Shown here piece after piece: positions 47,088 to 57,332 of a stretch of 64,000 nucleotides of DNA. The notes below the pieces were generated by a model. It was given only the letters and a program-made list of their open reading frames with translations. It searched no databases and was not told the DNA's origin. A program made the translations under genes and the position numbers. The stretch covers positions 12,590,960-12,654,959 of the forward strand of contig CP154955.1 of NCBI GenBank assembly GCA_039621445.1, read 5' to 3'. Every line of letters begins with the position of its first letter. Within the stretch, counting starts at the first letter, position 1. The DNA comes from Euglena gracilis. Lineage: Eukaryota; Euglenida; Euglenophyceae; Euglenales.

Positions 47088-50000
47088 GTATGTGTTGGGT
47101 TGGTTGGTGGGTGGGTGGGTATGCATGTGCGTCTGTGGTCTGGCCTAGTTTGATCTTGAAGGATCGTTGTCTATGCCGAGTGCCACTCCCTCTTCCCATA
47201 CCAGGAAACGACATGTGGAGGTCGCTGAACACCACGCAATTTGTCCGCACCCACACAGGGTCTGAACTGGCGGTGGGCATTGCGATATTGTACAACATTC
47301 GAGCCCAAGGCGGTCAAGGCAGAAACGTGTGATTTTTCAACACAGTCAGTTATTCACAAAAGGAACCCACCCAACACTGTAAGTGAATATGTGAACACAT
47401 AATATAATCTATTAATTATAAACATAAATTAGTAGCAATTAGTAGTAGTACAATATTGTTAAATCTTTCATTCAGCGAGATGTGCCATTTTCTGGTGAAA
47501 CCAGTACCTCTCCCTCCCGCTTGTCCAAGCCACAGCTTGGCCTTTATGGACATTCTGGAACATTGTCGTGTCTTTCACAAATGGGGTTTTTTTTTCAAAT
47601 AATGATCATGCGGTTGGCCCCCCAAATGATCCCCCACCCAAACCCGGACATTGGATATGAATCCTGGGTCAGTCACAAGAGAGGCCGGGGGGGGGGGGGG
47701 GGAGATAATCCCCATTTCCGTTGCTGTCAAAGCCAAGCAACTGGTGTTGGGGCTAGGGTGGTGGTGTTGTGTTTGGGGAGGATGGCGTTGGCAAAATAGC
47801 CCCCCAAATACAAAGCCCTGATGTGGAGCCAGACAATGGTGCATTTCAGTGAAAAGTGGGAAAATTCTTGGTGGATGCAACATTTCTTCCCCAGAAATGC
47901 TCCGTTTTGGATAAGGATTGCACATTTTGGGGGGAAACAGGGGGTACACGACGAAAATATGGCAAAAACTAGGTAGTTGGCCACAATTGAAGGCTGCCGA
48001 AGGTAATAGAGGCCACCCCCAAAAAGTTTGGTTTCCCCCCATAGATATGTCCCTGCTCTCATCAAGGCATCAAAAGTTGTTTTTTGGCCATCAACAGCGT
48101 GAAGGGGTCCTCACGCCTCTGACCTTGACCGGAGGTTCCTGCCCTGCTCCGAATCCCGCGGCCATGGCTGCGGATGCTGCGGCGGGCAAATGTGGCCCTG
48201 GCCCCCCCGGCCATCTCCACCGGGACGCAGTCCATGAACCGCGAATGGCGCCAGGTGTGGCGATCCCCCATTCAAGAGAACTGGTTTCAGAAGCACACAA
48301 ACAATCAAACCGAAATAGTGAAACAAGAATCATAAAACAAAACGGGGAAAATAATTTCCCTCTCAATCTTTAAAGTGACTTTTTCTCTTTCGAGCTGGTT
48401 GTAAAGATCCATTTTAACAGTCAGCAATCTTCATTTTCCCCCCCTTGATATTGTGTTTTTTTTCCAAAAAACGTATCCAAGGTCAGAATCAGAATTTTTT
48501 TTTCAACCAAATTTTCAAATCTTTTGTAATCAAATGTTTCGAAAAAAGAAACGAATTCATATTTGGATTTTGATCCCCCCCAAAATGAAATGGGGTGTGG
48601 GCAGTTTTTGCGGGTTTGCTTTGTCTTTTTTGTTTTTTTTCGTTGTGAAGGTGTAGGTGGAGCGGTCGTAACAGGAGGTGCTTAGGGGTCCAGCGGTCCA
48701 CCGGCCCCTTGGCAGGTGTACCAGGGCCTGCAGCGGCACCCCTTCGTCAACCTGACCATCCTGCCCACCTACGCGACGCTGGAGGCGGTCCAGCGCTTCG
48801 ATTGGCTTGTGCTGCTCCCCAGGCCGCATCCCGCGGCGCAGTGGGCCTGGGAGGGGGGAGCGTGCAGTGCAGAGCAGAGTGGCGATTTTTCGACCTTTTG
48901 CCGACGAAAGTGTTGGCAACGTTATTTGCTTTTTTCATTTTTTTATTTGTTGGGTGTCAACATGAATGTCTCAGTCACTTTTTGGGACACCATAAAAACA
49001 TCCCATTAATGATTTACTACAGGATTGTTTTGCACATATTCATTTCTGTGTTGCAATCTTCCATTCCGAATAGATAATAACAGTCATTGCGTTGATGGTT
49101 TGCCCCTCGTGTGTGTGTGTGCACAATGCTTTCAATTCCATATTTTTACACATTTTCAGACCCTCAGAGGATTGCTCCAAGGGGGGTTTCCGACATCTCA
49201 TCAACGTCGTCAAACCTACGGGTTCCTCCTCCTGTCTGTTCGCCATCTGCCCAACCCAACCAGGTCAGACATGCGGGGGGGACCCGTCGCTCGTGGCTCT
49301 ATGGCGTGGGACAGAGGGGAGGCCTGCTGCCCACCCCGTACCACGTCTCCCTCATCAACGGCTCGTGGCTGGACCCCAGCATGACGCGGCGGACCATCGT
49401 CATCGACTTCAAGGACAACCGCGTGTGCAGCCACCGGTGGCGTGTGCCTGTACAGATGCCACGGGGGGTCCACTGTCCGGATGGATTCCCGATGCCAAGG
49501 AGTGGACTTTATTATTTTGGCCAATTTTATTCATTAACACCATTTGCCACCCCATGCGGGGGGGTGCTGATACATGTTTTTTTTTGTGCTGTTTTGTGTG
49601 TGTGTTTTCAGCTTTGGCAAAAGAAGTTCGTTTTTGCTTTTTTATGAATTTTTTTGGATAGCACTCTCACCCAAAATTTCACCCCACCTCTCACCCCACA
49701 TTTATCCCCCCACTGTCACCCCACACTGTCCCCCACGTTGCCTGGAACAACGTCCCTTTTGTGTGCAACTAAATTTGCAAAATTCCCACATGTGGCCAAA
49801 CGTTGGAGTGTCATTTTTTTTTGTTTTACTCGACCTTCGGCCTCGTTCGGGGGAGGGGGGGGCCTGGACCAAAACAGCAACATCCCTTTTCTGTGGAACA
49901 CAAAGAATGAATTGGCAGCAAATGGCCGCAGGCATCAGGCGTACAGAAGTGCCCAGAAAGAAGATATTTTGAGTGATGACAAAAAGTTGAGCGCAATACC

Positions 50001-53000
50001 GACACTCAAGCACCAGGGGGGGGGGTGGAATGAATGCACTAGCCGAGCCTTGGAAAAAATGCGGGGAAAAAAACTGTGCAAAGTCTTGGAGAAATAACGC
50101 AAAAATTGTCAAGATCGCCAACAAAAATTGTTTAAAGCAAAATGGTTCCAAATTTAAAGAAATCATACAGAAATATGACAAAAAATGTATAAAAAAATTG
50201 AAAAAGACGCAACAATACAAAAATTTGTCAAAAATTGTCCCTCCACACACAAAACCCCCCACTGTCACCCCACACTCCCCGCCCACACTCCTCCTCACTG
50301 TCACCCCACTTTTACCCCCCACATTCCCCTCCACATTTACCCCCCACAGTACCTCACATTTGACTGTGGGGGATCCATTTCATGCCATGTGTGTGTTTTT
50401 GTGTTTTTTTGTGTCAGTTTTTCGAGGGTCCTGCCCGTGTTTCAGTCGGGGCCCGCCCCCCCCGGGGGGGGGGGGGGGGGGTGCCTGCCTGTGCAGGCAC
50501 TCCAAGGCACTCCCAATCCGACCCCCCCCGGGGGGGGGGGGGGGCACACGGCCAAAAGTACCCTAGCACAGACCCCTGCACCGAAGGTGCCGGGGAGCCA
50601 AAAGTGGCCAATTTTCAACGGAATGTGCCTGGGCGCAGGCCGAAATCCGACCCCCCCCCCGGGGGGGGGTAGTGCCTGCCTAGCAGGCACCCCGGACCCC
50701 CCCCCCGGGGTTGGTAAAAAAAAACCGCCTGCCCCATCGCCCCATCGTCCCATTCCTCAGCAGTACAACCATCACCCCCCTCCCACCGCAGCAACCCCTG
50801 GTACGACGTGCCGCCGTACCGCGCCCTCGTGTACTTCAAGCGCGCCTTCGTCCGCCGCGCGGTCGGCGTCTCCACGGAGGTCGCCCGCCTCTGCCCGCTG
50901 AACGTGGCGCCGATGCACTACGCCATCTTTGACCCCTGGCTGCTGCCTCGCACCGCCCGGGCCGGCCAATGCAACCCCATTCCGTACCCCACACCCCACA
51001 CCTCCCTTGCTGTCCCGGTTGGCCGATGGGGGGGGGGGGTGACTCGCCACCGTCTCTTATCGCCAAGAGGGACTCCCTCCAGCTGGAGGGGTGGCTCCTT
51101 TCGGCAAGCCATTCGGCGTGCACACGCGGTCCGTTTTGGCGCGCTTCCCACCCCAGGCAGGTGGGCTCATCAAGGCAGAATTGGCGCCGGCGCCAAAACA
51201 AAAGCCGGCGATTAATTTCGAAAGTGGGAAACCAGAATGGCGCGCCACATGGGGTGGGGGGGGGGGGTTATGGGTGCTCAAAACGCTTGAATGCTTGACT
51301 GCATCCCGGCGGCGATATGGAACGCTTGCTCTCGCCTCCCCCATGCTGACCCCCTCCCCCCCAGAGTGGCTGCCCCGCCCCCGTCCCCTGGGAGGCACGG
51401 CCCTACGCGGTGGTGTGCACTCTCCGCGCCCGCGCCCTGCACACCTCCACCAGCAGCGCCGGCCGCTGGAACGCCGTCCAGTGGTGTGGCCCATCGCAGC
51501 CTGGCTGTTTCAGTCAGTCAGTCAGTCAGTCTGTGTTCTTTGGGGCGTTTCTGTGTGTTGTGGACCCCAGGAATTATGAGGCGGTGCATCGGGTTATTTG
51601 TATGCCTTCTGAACCCCGCGTTGTTGTTTTTTTTTTTGGACAGGTGTTTCCCTCAAAGCCGCGGTGTCGTGGGTTGCTCCGTGTGAGGAGGGTTCGCCGT
51701 GAGCAAGCAAGTTTCGACAGAAGGGTTTCTGGGGTAAATTGGGAGGTCTTCCTCTTCGGGGCCTTCACCGCCCTGGGAGAACCAAGGCATATCCCAACCC
51801 AACCCCCCCCTCCTTCACCGGAAGTGTTTTTGATTTTGCATCAAGCTCTGCCTGTGGGTGTATTCATCGTTCTTTTTTTCCTTCGATTCGCATTTTTCAG
51901 CACCATTTTTTAATTTGCCCGAAGAGTTTTTTTCCTCAATTTTGCATTGTGTATGTTGAGCGTAAGGCATTGATTCCGGTTGCCTTGTTTGTGTGTGGGT
52001 TCAGTGGTCAAATCTTTTAACAAGGCTGGGTCATTCTGATGACCCAGCATCCTGAGTGTACACAGACAGACTCATGCTTGATGAATGTACACAGATGGCA
52101 TTTGGTTGTTGCGCTATTTTGCTTGCAAACCAAGGGATTACTCAATGTATTTTGGGTTCAATTCGTTCTATCAGAGCTGAGTTTCCCCTCTCCAAACAGG
52201 CTGAAGGAGTTCCAGGCGAAGACGTCGTACAATATGCTCATCAAGTCGGTCTCCCCCTACGGAGACCAGTGCGTCAACCGTCGCTGCGTTGGATGCAGTC
52301 AGCCCTCAGCAAACTTCGACATCTCGGAAAACCCATCAAAGGGTTGTGTGTGTGCTCTTGGTTACACTTTTTTTTGCCTTATTGCACAGGAAAGTGTTCA
52401 ATAACATTTTCTTGCGGGTGTCGCTGGATCTTTCTCTTTGGTTGGTCTATGTTGGGGATTGTCACCGAATGTGCACCTCGTGGGCTGGCTTGCCAGAAGG
52501 AAAAGCTGGTTCTCACAATGTTCACAAGCAGTCTAAATTTTTTTCTCAGCTTCTGATTTTGTAGAATTTGTTGAATAAATGACATAAACCCCCCCAATAA
52601 GTGCGCAGTGCCCTAATTGTGCGCAGTGCCCTAATAAGTGCGCACCCCCCAAGGGTCCGAAATTACCTCCCTAAAAAGTGCGCACCCCCCCCAAAGGAGA
52701 AATCACTGTCATATCTCAGGTCGGAAAGCACACACAATTCTCAGAACTGTCCTTCTTAGACCAAATATTTCTATCGTCCAAGCCCAAATTTGACCCATTT
52801 GACACATAATCACTTGACTCATAGCTTGAAATCACAAAATGGGGGGAAATTGAAAAAGAGTGGGGGTAATGTCGGTATTTTTGGCTTTGACCTAAAAAGT
52901 GCGCACTGCCTTAATAAGTGCGCACCCCTTGGGGTCCGAAACCACGTCCTTAAAATGCGCGCACCCGTGCATTTATTAGGGGGGGTTTACACCTGCTTTT

Positions 53001-54919
53001 ACAAACACATGACTATTTTCAGGTTTTCTGTTTTAATAATGATGATCGGACATGGCCCGAGTGACGATTGTTTCCAAGAATAACCCGCAACACACTCTCA
53101 AGCAACCTCGGCATCAACCAGCTTGGGATGAGTTCAAGCGGCACAGCGCAACAGTTCAGGCAACGCGGCGGCGGCGGCGACACAGGGTACCTCCGCCTCC
53201 TCCACCACGCCCGCATCATCGTGACGTGCCAGCCCGCGCACTGGGAGACCGACTTCCGCACGTGGGAGGCCCTCGCCAGCGGGGCGCTGGTGTTTGTGGA
53301 CCGGCTGTTGACCCCGCTGGCGAACCCCCTGCAGGACGGGGTGTGTTGTGGTGTGTCAGATGTGTTGTGTGCCAGTGGTTTTGTGACGTTGCCTAAATTC
53401 CGGCACCGAGGAGCAGCACAATTTTTGCACCATTTTGCAAATGTGACGATTAAAGTGCGCACGCAAAAACACACAGCACGCACAGGCGTATGCTTGCACA
53501 CACGTATGTGCATGCACGCGTGCACACACGCATGCGAATGCACGCGTGCAACACACGTGCACACAGAAACATGCATATGTAGACAACGCCCCGCAACTCA
53601 AACACAAACACGACCACAAGGCACCGGAGTGAAGTTCTGAATCCGTGTAGTCGTTGGCATTTTGTTCCAAACCAGGGAGGCAATGTCACTGTATAATTGT
53701 GCCTTCAGGTTCATTGGGTGATATTTGATCCTTTCAACAAAACTGATTTCCAACCAGCCTCTCTTTGTGTCCAATGTGCAGTTTTTGCACTGCGTCAAAC
53801 CCCCGAATAATCCCCCCCAATGACCAACCCCTCATGAGTTAAATCTGGAGGAAAAATGAGCATCGAAAAATTGTTCAGGTCACAAATGCTGGAAATCCCT
53901 CCCAACTGCCAACGTGCCCCCCCCCCGTCTCAAAGGCCCACCTTCGGGAGGACCATTTTGGCCAAATTTGAATCGACTGAGTACAGCCCAGGGACTTTGT
54001 GAAGGTTGGACCCCCGGTTCTCTCCCAGGGGGGTCAAGTGGGGGAGGGTTCCTCTGTTTTGTTTTTTTTTTTGGTGCGAAGCGCCAAAAATTTCTGTGGA
54101 ACCCCAAAATTGGCCCTCCAAAAGTGGCTTTCCCGGACCCTCCTCCCCCCCTGGGGGTGCCTTTTGACATCTCTGACGTGTGTGACCCCGCCTCGCCCTC
54201 CCCCAGTCTTGAAAAAAATCCCTGGTCCAGCCTTCCCCCCCCCGAAGCGTTTATCGTTTATGTTGGCATGTCTATCCGTTCAAGGAGAGCGGTGTGTACC
54301 AGGGCCCTGGGCCCCAGCAGCGGCATCACACACGTGTCGCACGTGTCACACCTGTCACCCGTGCCACACACACCACACGGCGCGGGGCTGGCCTCACCGC
54401 AAGCTGCGATACTACCTGACGCACCCGCTGGAGGCCCGCGCGGTGGCCCGGGCCGGGCACCAGCACGCGCTGCGGTACCACCGCACGGTGTCCCGCATGG
54501 ATCATGTGCTGTGGACTGCCCTATCCGGGCGGCGCCAGGGCAGAAAGGGGTTCGTTTTTTTTGTTGACAGGTTGATGTTTGGGTGTGGGTGGGGTATTCG
54601 ACCGGGCCTGCCAACAATGGCGATGGTGGAGCAAGGGTGGGTGGAACGAGGGGAAGCATTCTTTTGCCTGTTGGTGTGTTTTGGAGGCCGCCAGACCTTG
54701 GCCAACAAGACCCGGACTATGGATTTGGACAGAGAAGGCTCTCGTGATGGACGAGAGCTTTTTTTGAAAGCTTTTTTGAAATTTTTTGAAGATATTTTTT
54801 GAAATCCCCAGGCTTTTTGGTTTTGGCTTTGGTTTTGGCGTTCAAAAGCTTCTCTGTTGTTAGGCCCATTGACGGTGAAGCGGCGTCGGATTAGGACGCT
54901 GAATCCGAAGGCACCCTGA
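42876..54919 (+). CDS. Gene C: 16-exon glycosyltransferase-like paralogue, the best preserved at splice sites
   Basis: Third tandem copy. Exon 1 starts MRRRCWLLLVAVAVGGG, a likely signal peptide or anchor. Exon 7 lacks the TGA of A and B and reads GGLLPTPYHVSLINGSWLDP. Exons 8 and 9 are fused into one 173-bp exon, the exact sum of the two in A and B. The C-terminal region has the same group-1 glycosyltransferase signature and ends LTVKRRRIRTLNPKAP. Doubtful points are TT at the exon 13 donor and phase mismatches before exons 10, 14 and 15. It could be functional with alternative sites, or decayed. Substrate and pathway are unknown. Confidence 0.65.
43031..43444. mobile_element. Poly-C MITE with TA duplication, copy 4
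   Basis: Left TA-AACCCCCCCCCAAAAAAATC and right, read inward, TA-ACCCCCCCCCCCAAATAAG. In intron 1 of gene C. Contains several GGGGGGTCTTATTT units and the CGGCGCTTCGCGCC hairpin. Confidence 0.6.
43610..43675 (+). CDS. Gene C exon 2 (end approximate)
   Basis: Acceptor CCACAG|GC. Encodes RDLGYDGDLMLRSPHSIPP. The phase fits exon 1. Confidence 0.55.
44558..44651. repeat. Inverted repeat with GTGTCCAACGA arms
   Basis: Left arm GTAC + C-run + GTGTCCAACGA (44558-44582), right arm its inverse (44623-44651), with a loop of about 40 bp. In an intron of gene C. No target duplication assigned. Confidence 0.85.
45303..45410 (+). CDS. Gene C exon 3
   Basis: Encodes VGTVEAARPQNLYRSHSHQV then RFARMVTGDPRCPAN. 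Acceptor GTCCAG; donor CAACG|GTGTGC. Confidence 0.65.
46286..46383. repeat. 98-bp near-perfect palindrome
   Basis: Two 49-bp arms with one mismatch and no spacer, centred between 46334 and 46335 on GCGCATATGCGC. In an intron of gene C. Confidence 0.95.
46990..47125. repeat. GT / GCGT microsatellite
   Basis: Compound repeat upstream of gene C exon 4. Confidence 0.9.
47205..47275 (+). CDS. Gene C exon 4 (approximate)
   Basis: Encodes NDMWRSLNTTQFVRTHTGS after the acceptor ATACCAG|G. Aligned to gene B exon 4 through PGN, NxT and HTG. Confidence 0.45.
48135..48254 (+). CDS. Gene C exon 5
   Basis: Encodes MLRRANVALAPPAISTGTQS then MNREWRQ. Donor CGCCAG|GTGTGG. The start rests on the AG at 48133-48134. 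Confidence 0.65.
48716..48822 (+). CDS. Gene C exon 6
   Basis: 107 bp encoding RHPFVNLTILPTYATLEAVQ then RFDWLVLLP. Acceptor TTGGCAG|G; donor AG|GCCGCA (GC). Confidence 0.75.
49317..49436 (+). CDS. Gene C exon 7
   Basis: Acceptor ACAGAG|G gives the phase required by exon 6. Encodes GGLLPTPYHVSLINGSWLDP then SMTRRTIVIDFKDNRVCSH. Donor CACCG|GTGGCG. Open, unlike A and B. Confidence 0.7.
49664..50368. repeat. Segment bounded by CACTGTCACCCCACA-type repeats
   Basis: Direct-orientation minisatellites at 49672-49740 and 50240-50365 enclose about 500 bp of A-rich DNA in an intron of gene C. This is the same layout as the CARG elements, but I found no inverted ends or target duplication. Confidence 0.5.
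50455..50702. repeat. G/C-run element with paired hairpins
   Basis: GTGCCTGC/GCAGGCAC hairpins at 50481-50500 and 50672-50690, separated by C-run/G-run pairs. Probably a MITE; its ends are not defined. Confidence 0.5.
50792..50964 (+). CDS. Gene C exon 8+9 (fused)
   Basis: 173 bp encoding NPWYDVPPYRALVYFKRAFV, RRAVGVSTEVARLCPLNVAP and MHYAIFDPWLLP. No intron at the position split in A and B. Acceptor CCGCAG; likely donor G|GCCAAT (GC). Confidence 0.7.
51365..51483 (+). CDS. Gene C exon 10
   Basis: Encodes SGCPAPVPWEARPYAVVCT then LRARALHTSTSSAGRWNAVQ. Acceptor CCCCAG; donor CAGTG|GTGTGG. The start phase does not fit the GC donor of exon 9 exactly. Confidence 0.6.
52200..52268 (+). CDS. Gene C exon 11
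   Basis: 69 bp encoding LKEFQAKTSYNMLIKSVSPY then GDQ. Acceptor AAACAG|G; donor GACCA|GTGCGT. Confidence 0.75.
52585..52989. mobile_element. Poly-C MITE with TA duplication, copy 5
   Basis: Left TA-AACCCCCCCAATAAGTGC and right, read inward, TA-AACCCCCCCTAATAAATGC. Subterminal AAGTGCGCAC and GGGTCCGAAA units occur in inverted order at both ends. In the intron before exon 12 of gene C. Confidence 0.7.
53160..53340 (+). CDS. Gene C exon 12
   Basis: Encodes RGGGGDTGYLRLLHHARIIV, TCQPAHWETDFRTWEALASG and ALVFVDRLLTPLANPLQDG. Acceptor GTTCAG|G; donor GACGGG|GTGTGT. Confidence 0.8.
53455..53570. repeat. CA / CGCA tract
   Basis: Degenerate CA- and CACGTG-rich sequence after exon 12 of gene C. Confidence 0.75.
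53709..53746 (+). CDS. Gene C exon 13
   Basis: 38 bp encoding VHWVIFDPFNKT. Acceptor CCTTCAG|G. Followed by TTTCCA where A and B have GTTCYG, so the donor appears lost. Confidence 0.65.
53989..54224. mobile_element. 236-bp hAT-like MITE with CAGGGA ends
   Basis: Left CAGGGACTTTGTGAAGG and right, inverted, CAGGGATTTTTTTCAAG. The flanks GTACAGCC and GTCCAGCC are an 8-bp duplication with one change. Contains the GGTGCGAAGCGCC hairpin. Just upstream of exon 14 of gene C. Confidence 0.75.
54318..54528 (+). CDS. Gene C exon 14 with (HxC)n repeat
   Basis: Encodes HTC, RTC, HTC, HPC, HTH and then ARGWPHRKLRYYLTHPLEAR to DHVLWTALS. Acceptor GGCCCCAG is conserved; the exon is followed by GCGGCG (GC donor). 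The start phase differs by one from copies A and B. Confidence 0.7.
54695..54731 (+). CDS. Gene C exon 15
   Basis: Encodes TLANKTRTMDLD and is followed by GAGAAG, the same GA position as in A and B. The exact start is uncertain. Confidence 0.5.
54864..54919 (+). CDS. Gene C exon 16, terminal
   Basis: Acceptor TTGTTAG|GC. Encodes PLTVKRRRIRTLNPKAP then TGA. The carrier of the 54942 transposon begins only 15 bp beyond the stop. Confidence 0.65.
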
Positions 54920-54941
54920 CCATCTTCTCTTCCGTTCCGTT

Positions 54942-56974
54942 CAAGCACCTATAGTCAAAATGGCCGAAAATGGCCGAAAATGGCCGAAAATGGCCGAAAA
55001 TGACCGAAAATGAAATTTTGGGCTCTATAGGTGGGGGTCCCGAAAATGGCCGAAAATGGCCGAAAATGGCCGAAAATGGCCGAAAATGGCCGAAAATGAG
55101 AAAAAAATCATTGCAAAAATTTTCGAGTTTTTTTTTGCCCAACAGCTTTGCCCAACGCCTGAGGGGCGATTTCCAGTGCGACTGATTCTTGTCTCTGTGC
55201 AGCCTCTGTTCTCCTGCCATTATGCCTGGCACTGCAACATGCTGCTCAAAGAACCACCTCCGAAAAGGTTATTTGGGCTTTGATGACATTTCAGAAAATT
55301 TTGGTGACAAGGGCGATGCTGGCATTTCTTTGTATTTTTTGAAGAATAAAACCCATTTTTGGGATAATTTCTCCACAAATCTCCAGTATTACGCCCATTT
55401 TGGCCATTTTGGATCATTTTTTGCTGATTTTGGGGGTATTTTGCACTGATTTTGGCAAATATTGTGCTAATTTGGGTCAATATGAGCTCATTTTATGACA
55501 TTTCCGGCCATTTTGCGCCATTTTGGTGATTTGGGTTATTTTTCACTGTTTTTTGTGGACATTGTTGGCGTTTTTGGGCAATTTTTGGTTATTTCAGCCA
55601 TTTTAGGTCATTTGTGTGCTTTTGGGGACTTTTTGTGGACAATTCTGGGCTTTTTGTGGTCATTTTTTTGGGTTTTTGTGGTAGGTTGGGAGCCAATGGA
55701 TGAAGACCCACACAGCTCTCCGGGGCCCCACCGCCCCTCGCTCTCTCGGTAGCCCCACCCCAAGAAGACCAAGGACCCGAAGCCCGAAACCCGAAGCCAT
55801 GAAACCCTCCTGCACTGGGAGTGCGCAGCGCACCCTCTGAGTGCGCAGCGCACCCTCTCAGTTTCTCCCGATGCCTCTGCCCCTCTTCTCCCTTCCCCAA
55901 CCACCCCCTCCCTACACACGCTGCTCGACGCTCTACACATCATTCAGGAGCAGCTCGACGGCTTGCGGCTGACCATCTATCTATACAGCTGCTGATCCCG
56001 AGCAAGGACATCAACGCCATTCTCGGGACCCATCTGAGGGTCCAAACCGCCGGCGGCGGAGTCGTTCATCGCGGCAGAGGAAGCCAAGCAGTCCGCCTCC
56101 CGCCCACATACACCCCACCAGCTCATCGCCCTCGCCCCCAACCTACGCGGAGGCGGTGCAGTTGCCGCCACCATCGTCATCATCGTAGCAGCTGGTGCAG
56201 CCCAAGCAACGCCAACAACGCCAACAAGGAGGCCCATGCCGCGCGGAGCAACAGGTGTCCCGAACCCCGGCTCATTCGGGCTGGTATCCCGAGCCCCACA
56301 GGCCCGGCCAGTTGCGGGTGGGCGAGCATCCCGTGCGCAGCCTCTCCCCGAACCCGGCCAGGTGCCCTCCCTCTCCTCCCCTCCTCCCCGCCCTCCCATT
56401 CCCCGGTCCTCTCCAACAGAAAAATGGATGCAGATACTGAACAAGATGCAGATGCTGGACAAGATGTATATGCTGCAGAAATTGGGCAATTGGGTGAGCG
56501 CATTTGATGTCAATATTTCAACATTATGTGCTGATCACATGTTTGCTTGCTTTTGCTCTGAGCTCAAGCCGAGCGCACTTTCTTCCAACTTCGCCACATC
56601 CAGACGGATGATCATCTCATCATAACAGATGAAATTTAACATCAAGGCTTCTTTGAAGTGATGGATTTGTGCCATTTAGATTTTTCACGATATTGCAACC
56701 AATTTTTTTTTGACCTCTTTAATCCCTGAGCACCCATTCCAAACGGACCTCTTTGGATGCATTGGCTTGATTTGTTGCTCACAACTACTTTCACGTTGCA
56801 TGAATGATCAAATGCATTGTTGGTATGAAAGGATTTTAAGGTAATTTTACCACCCACCTATAGGAAAAAATGGCCGAAAATGGCCGAAAATGGCCGAAAA
56901 TGGCCGAAAATGGCCGAAAATGGCCGAAAATGGCCGAAAATGGCAAAAATCGGGGTGTCAACTATAGGTGCTTG
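54942..56974. mobile_element. 2.0-kb CARG-family transposon beyond gene C
   Basis: Ends CAAGCACCTATAG and CTATAGGTGCTTG are perfect 13-bp inverted repeats, flanked by perfect 8-bp duplications GTTCCGTT at 54934-54941 and 56975-56982. Each end has a (GGCCGAAAAT)n array closed by a second inverted CTATAG motif. The centre has a roughly 390-bp block (55312-55705) that matches 9616-10005, and three units of the 18-bp minisatellite. No transposase was recognised. Confidence 0.92.
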
Positions 56975-57332
56975 GTTCCGTTCTCTGCGACTCACGAATC
57001 GTAATCGCCCTCAATGCGTGTGTCATGCATGTCGTGGCATGCGTTACAGCAAAAAGCCAGGATGTGCGAAGGATTGAAAGACCGCTCGGACAACGTTGCC
57101 CACGTTGTTTTGATATTGACATTTTTTTTAGAAATCATCCCATTACACCAACCGTACATGAAGCGTGATGTTTTTCATTTCCTGAAAGAAGATTGGCGCA
57201 GATTTGGCTTCCAAGTGGGCTCGAAAAACTTTCCCTCTCAGTGACACTCGGGGCTTCGCACTTTGCACTTCTGAGGCTATGGCTTGCTCGCTGTCGTTGG
57301 TTAGCGTCTCTTTTGAAGTTGGAGAAAGTTCG

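Noticed and set aside
49670-50365. A further CARG-family transposon
   Set aside because: The same-orientation end repeats fit the layout, but no inverted termini or 8-bp duplication could be found.
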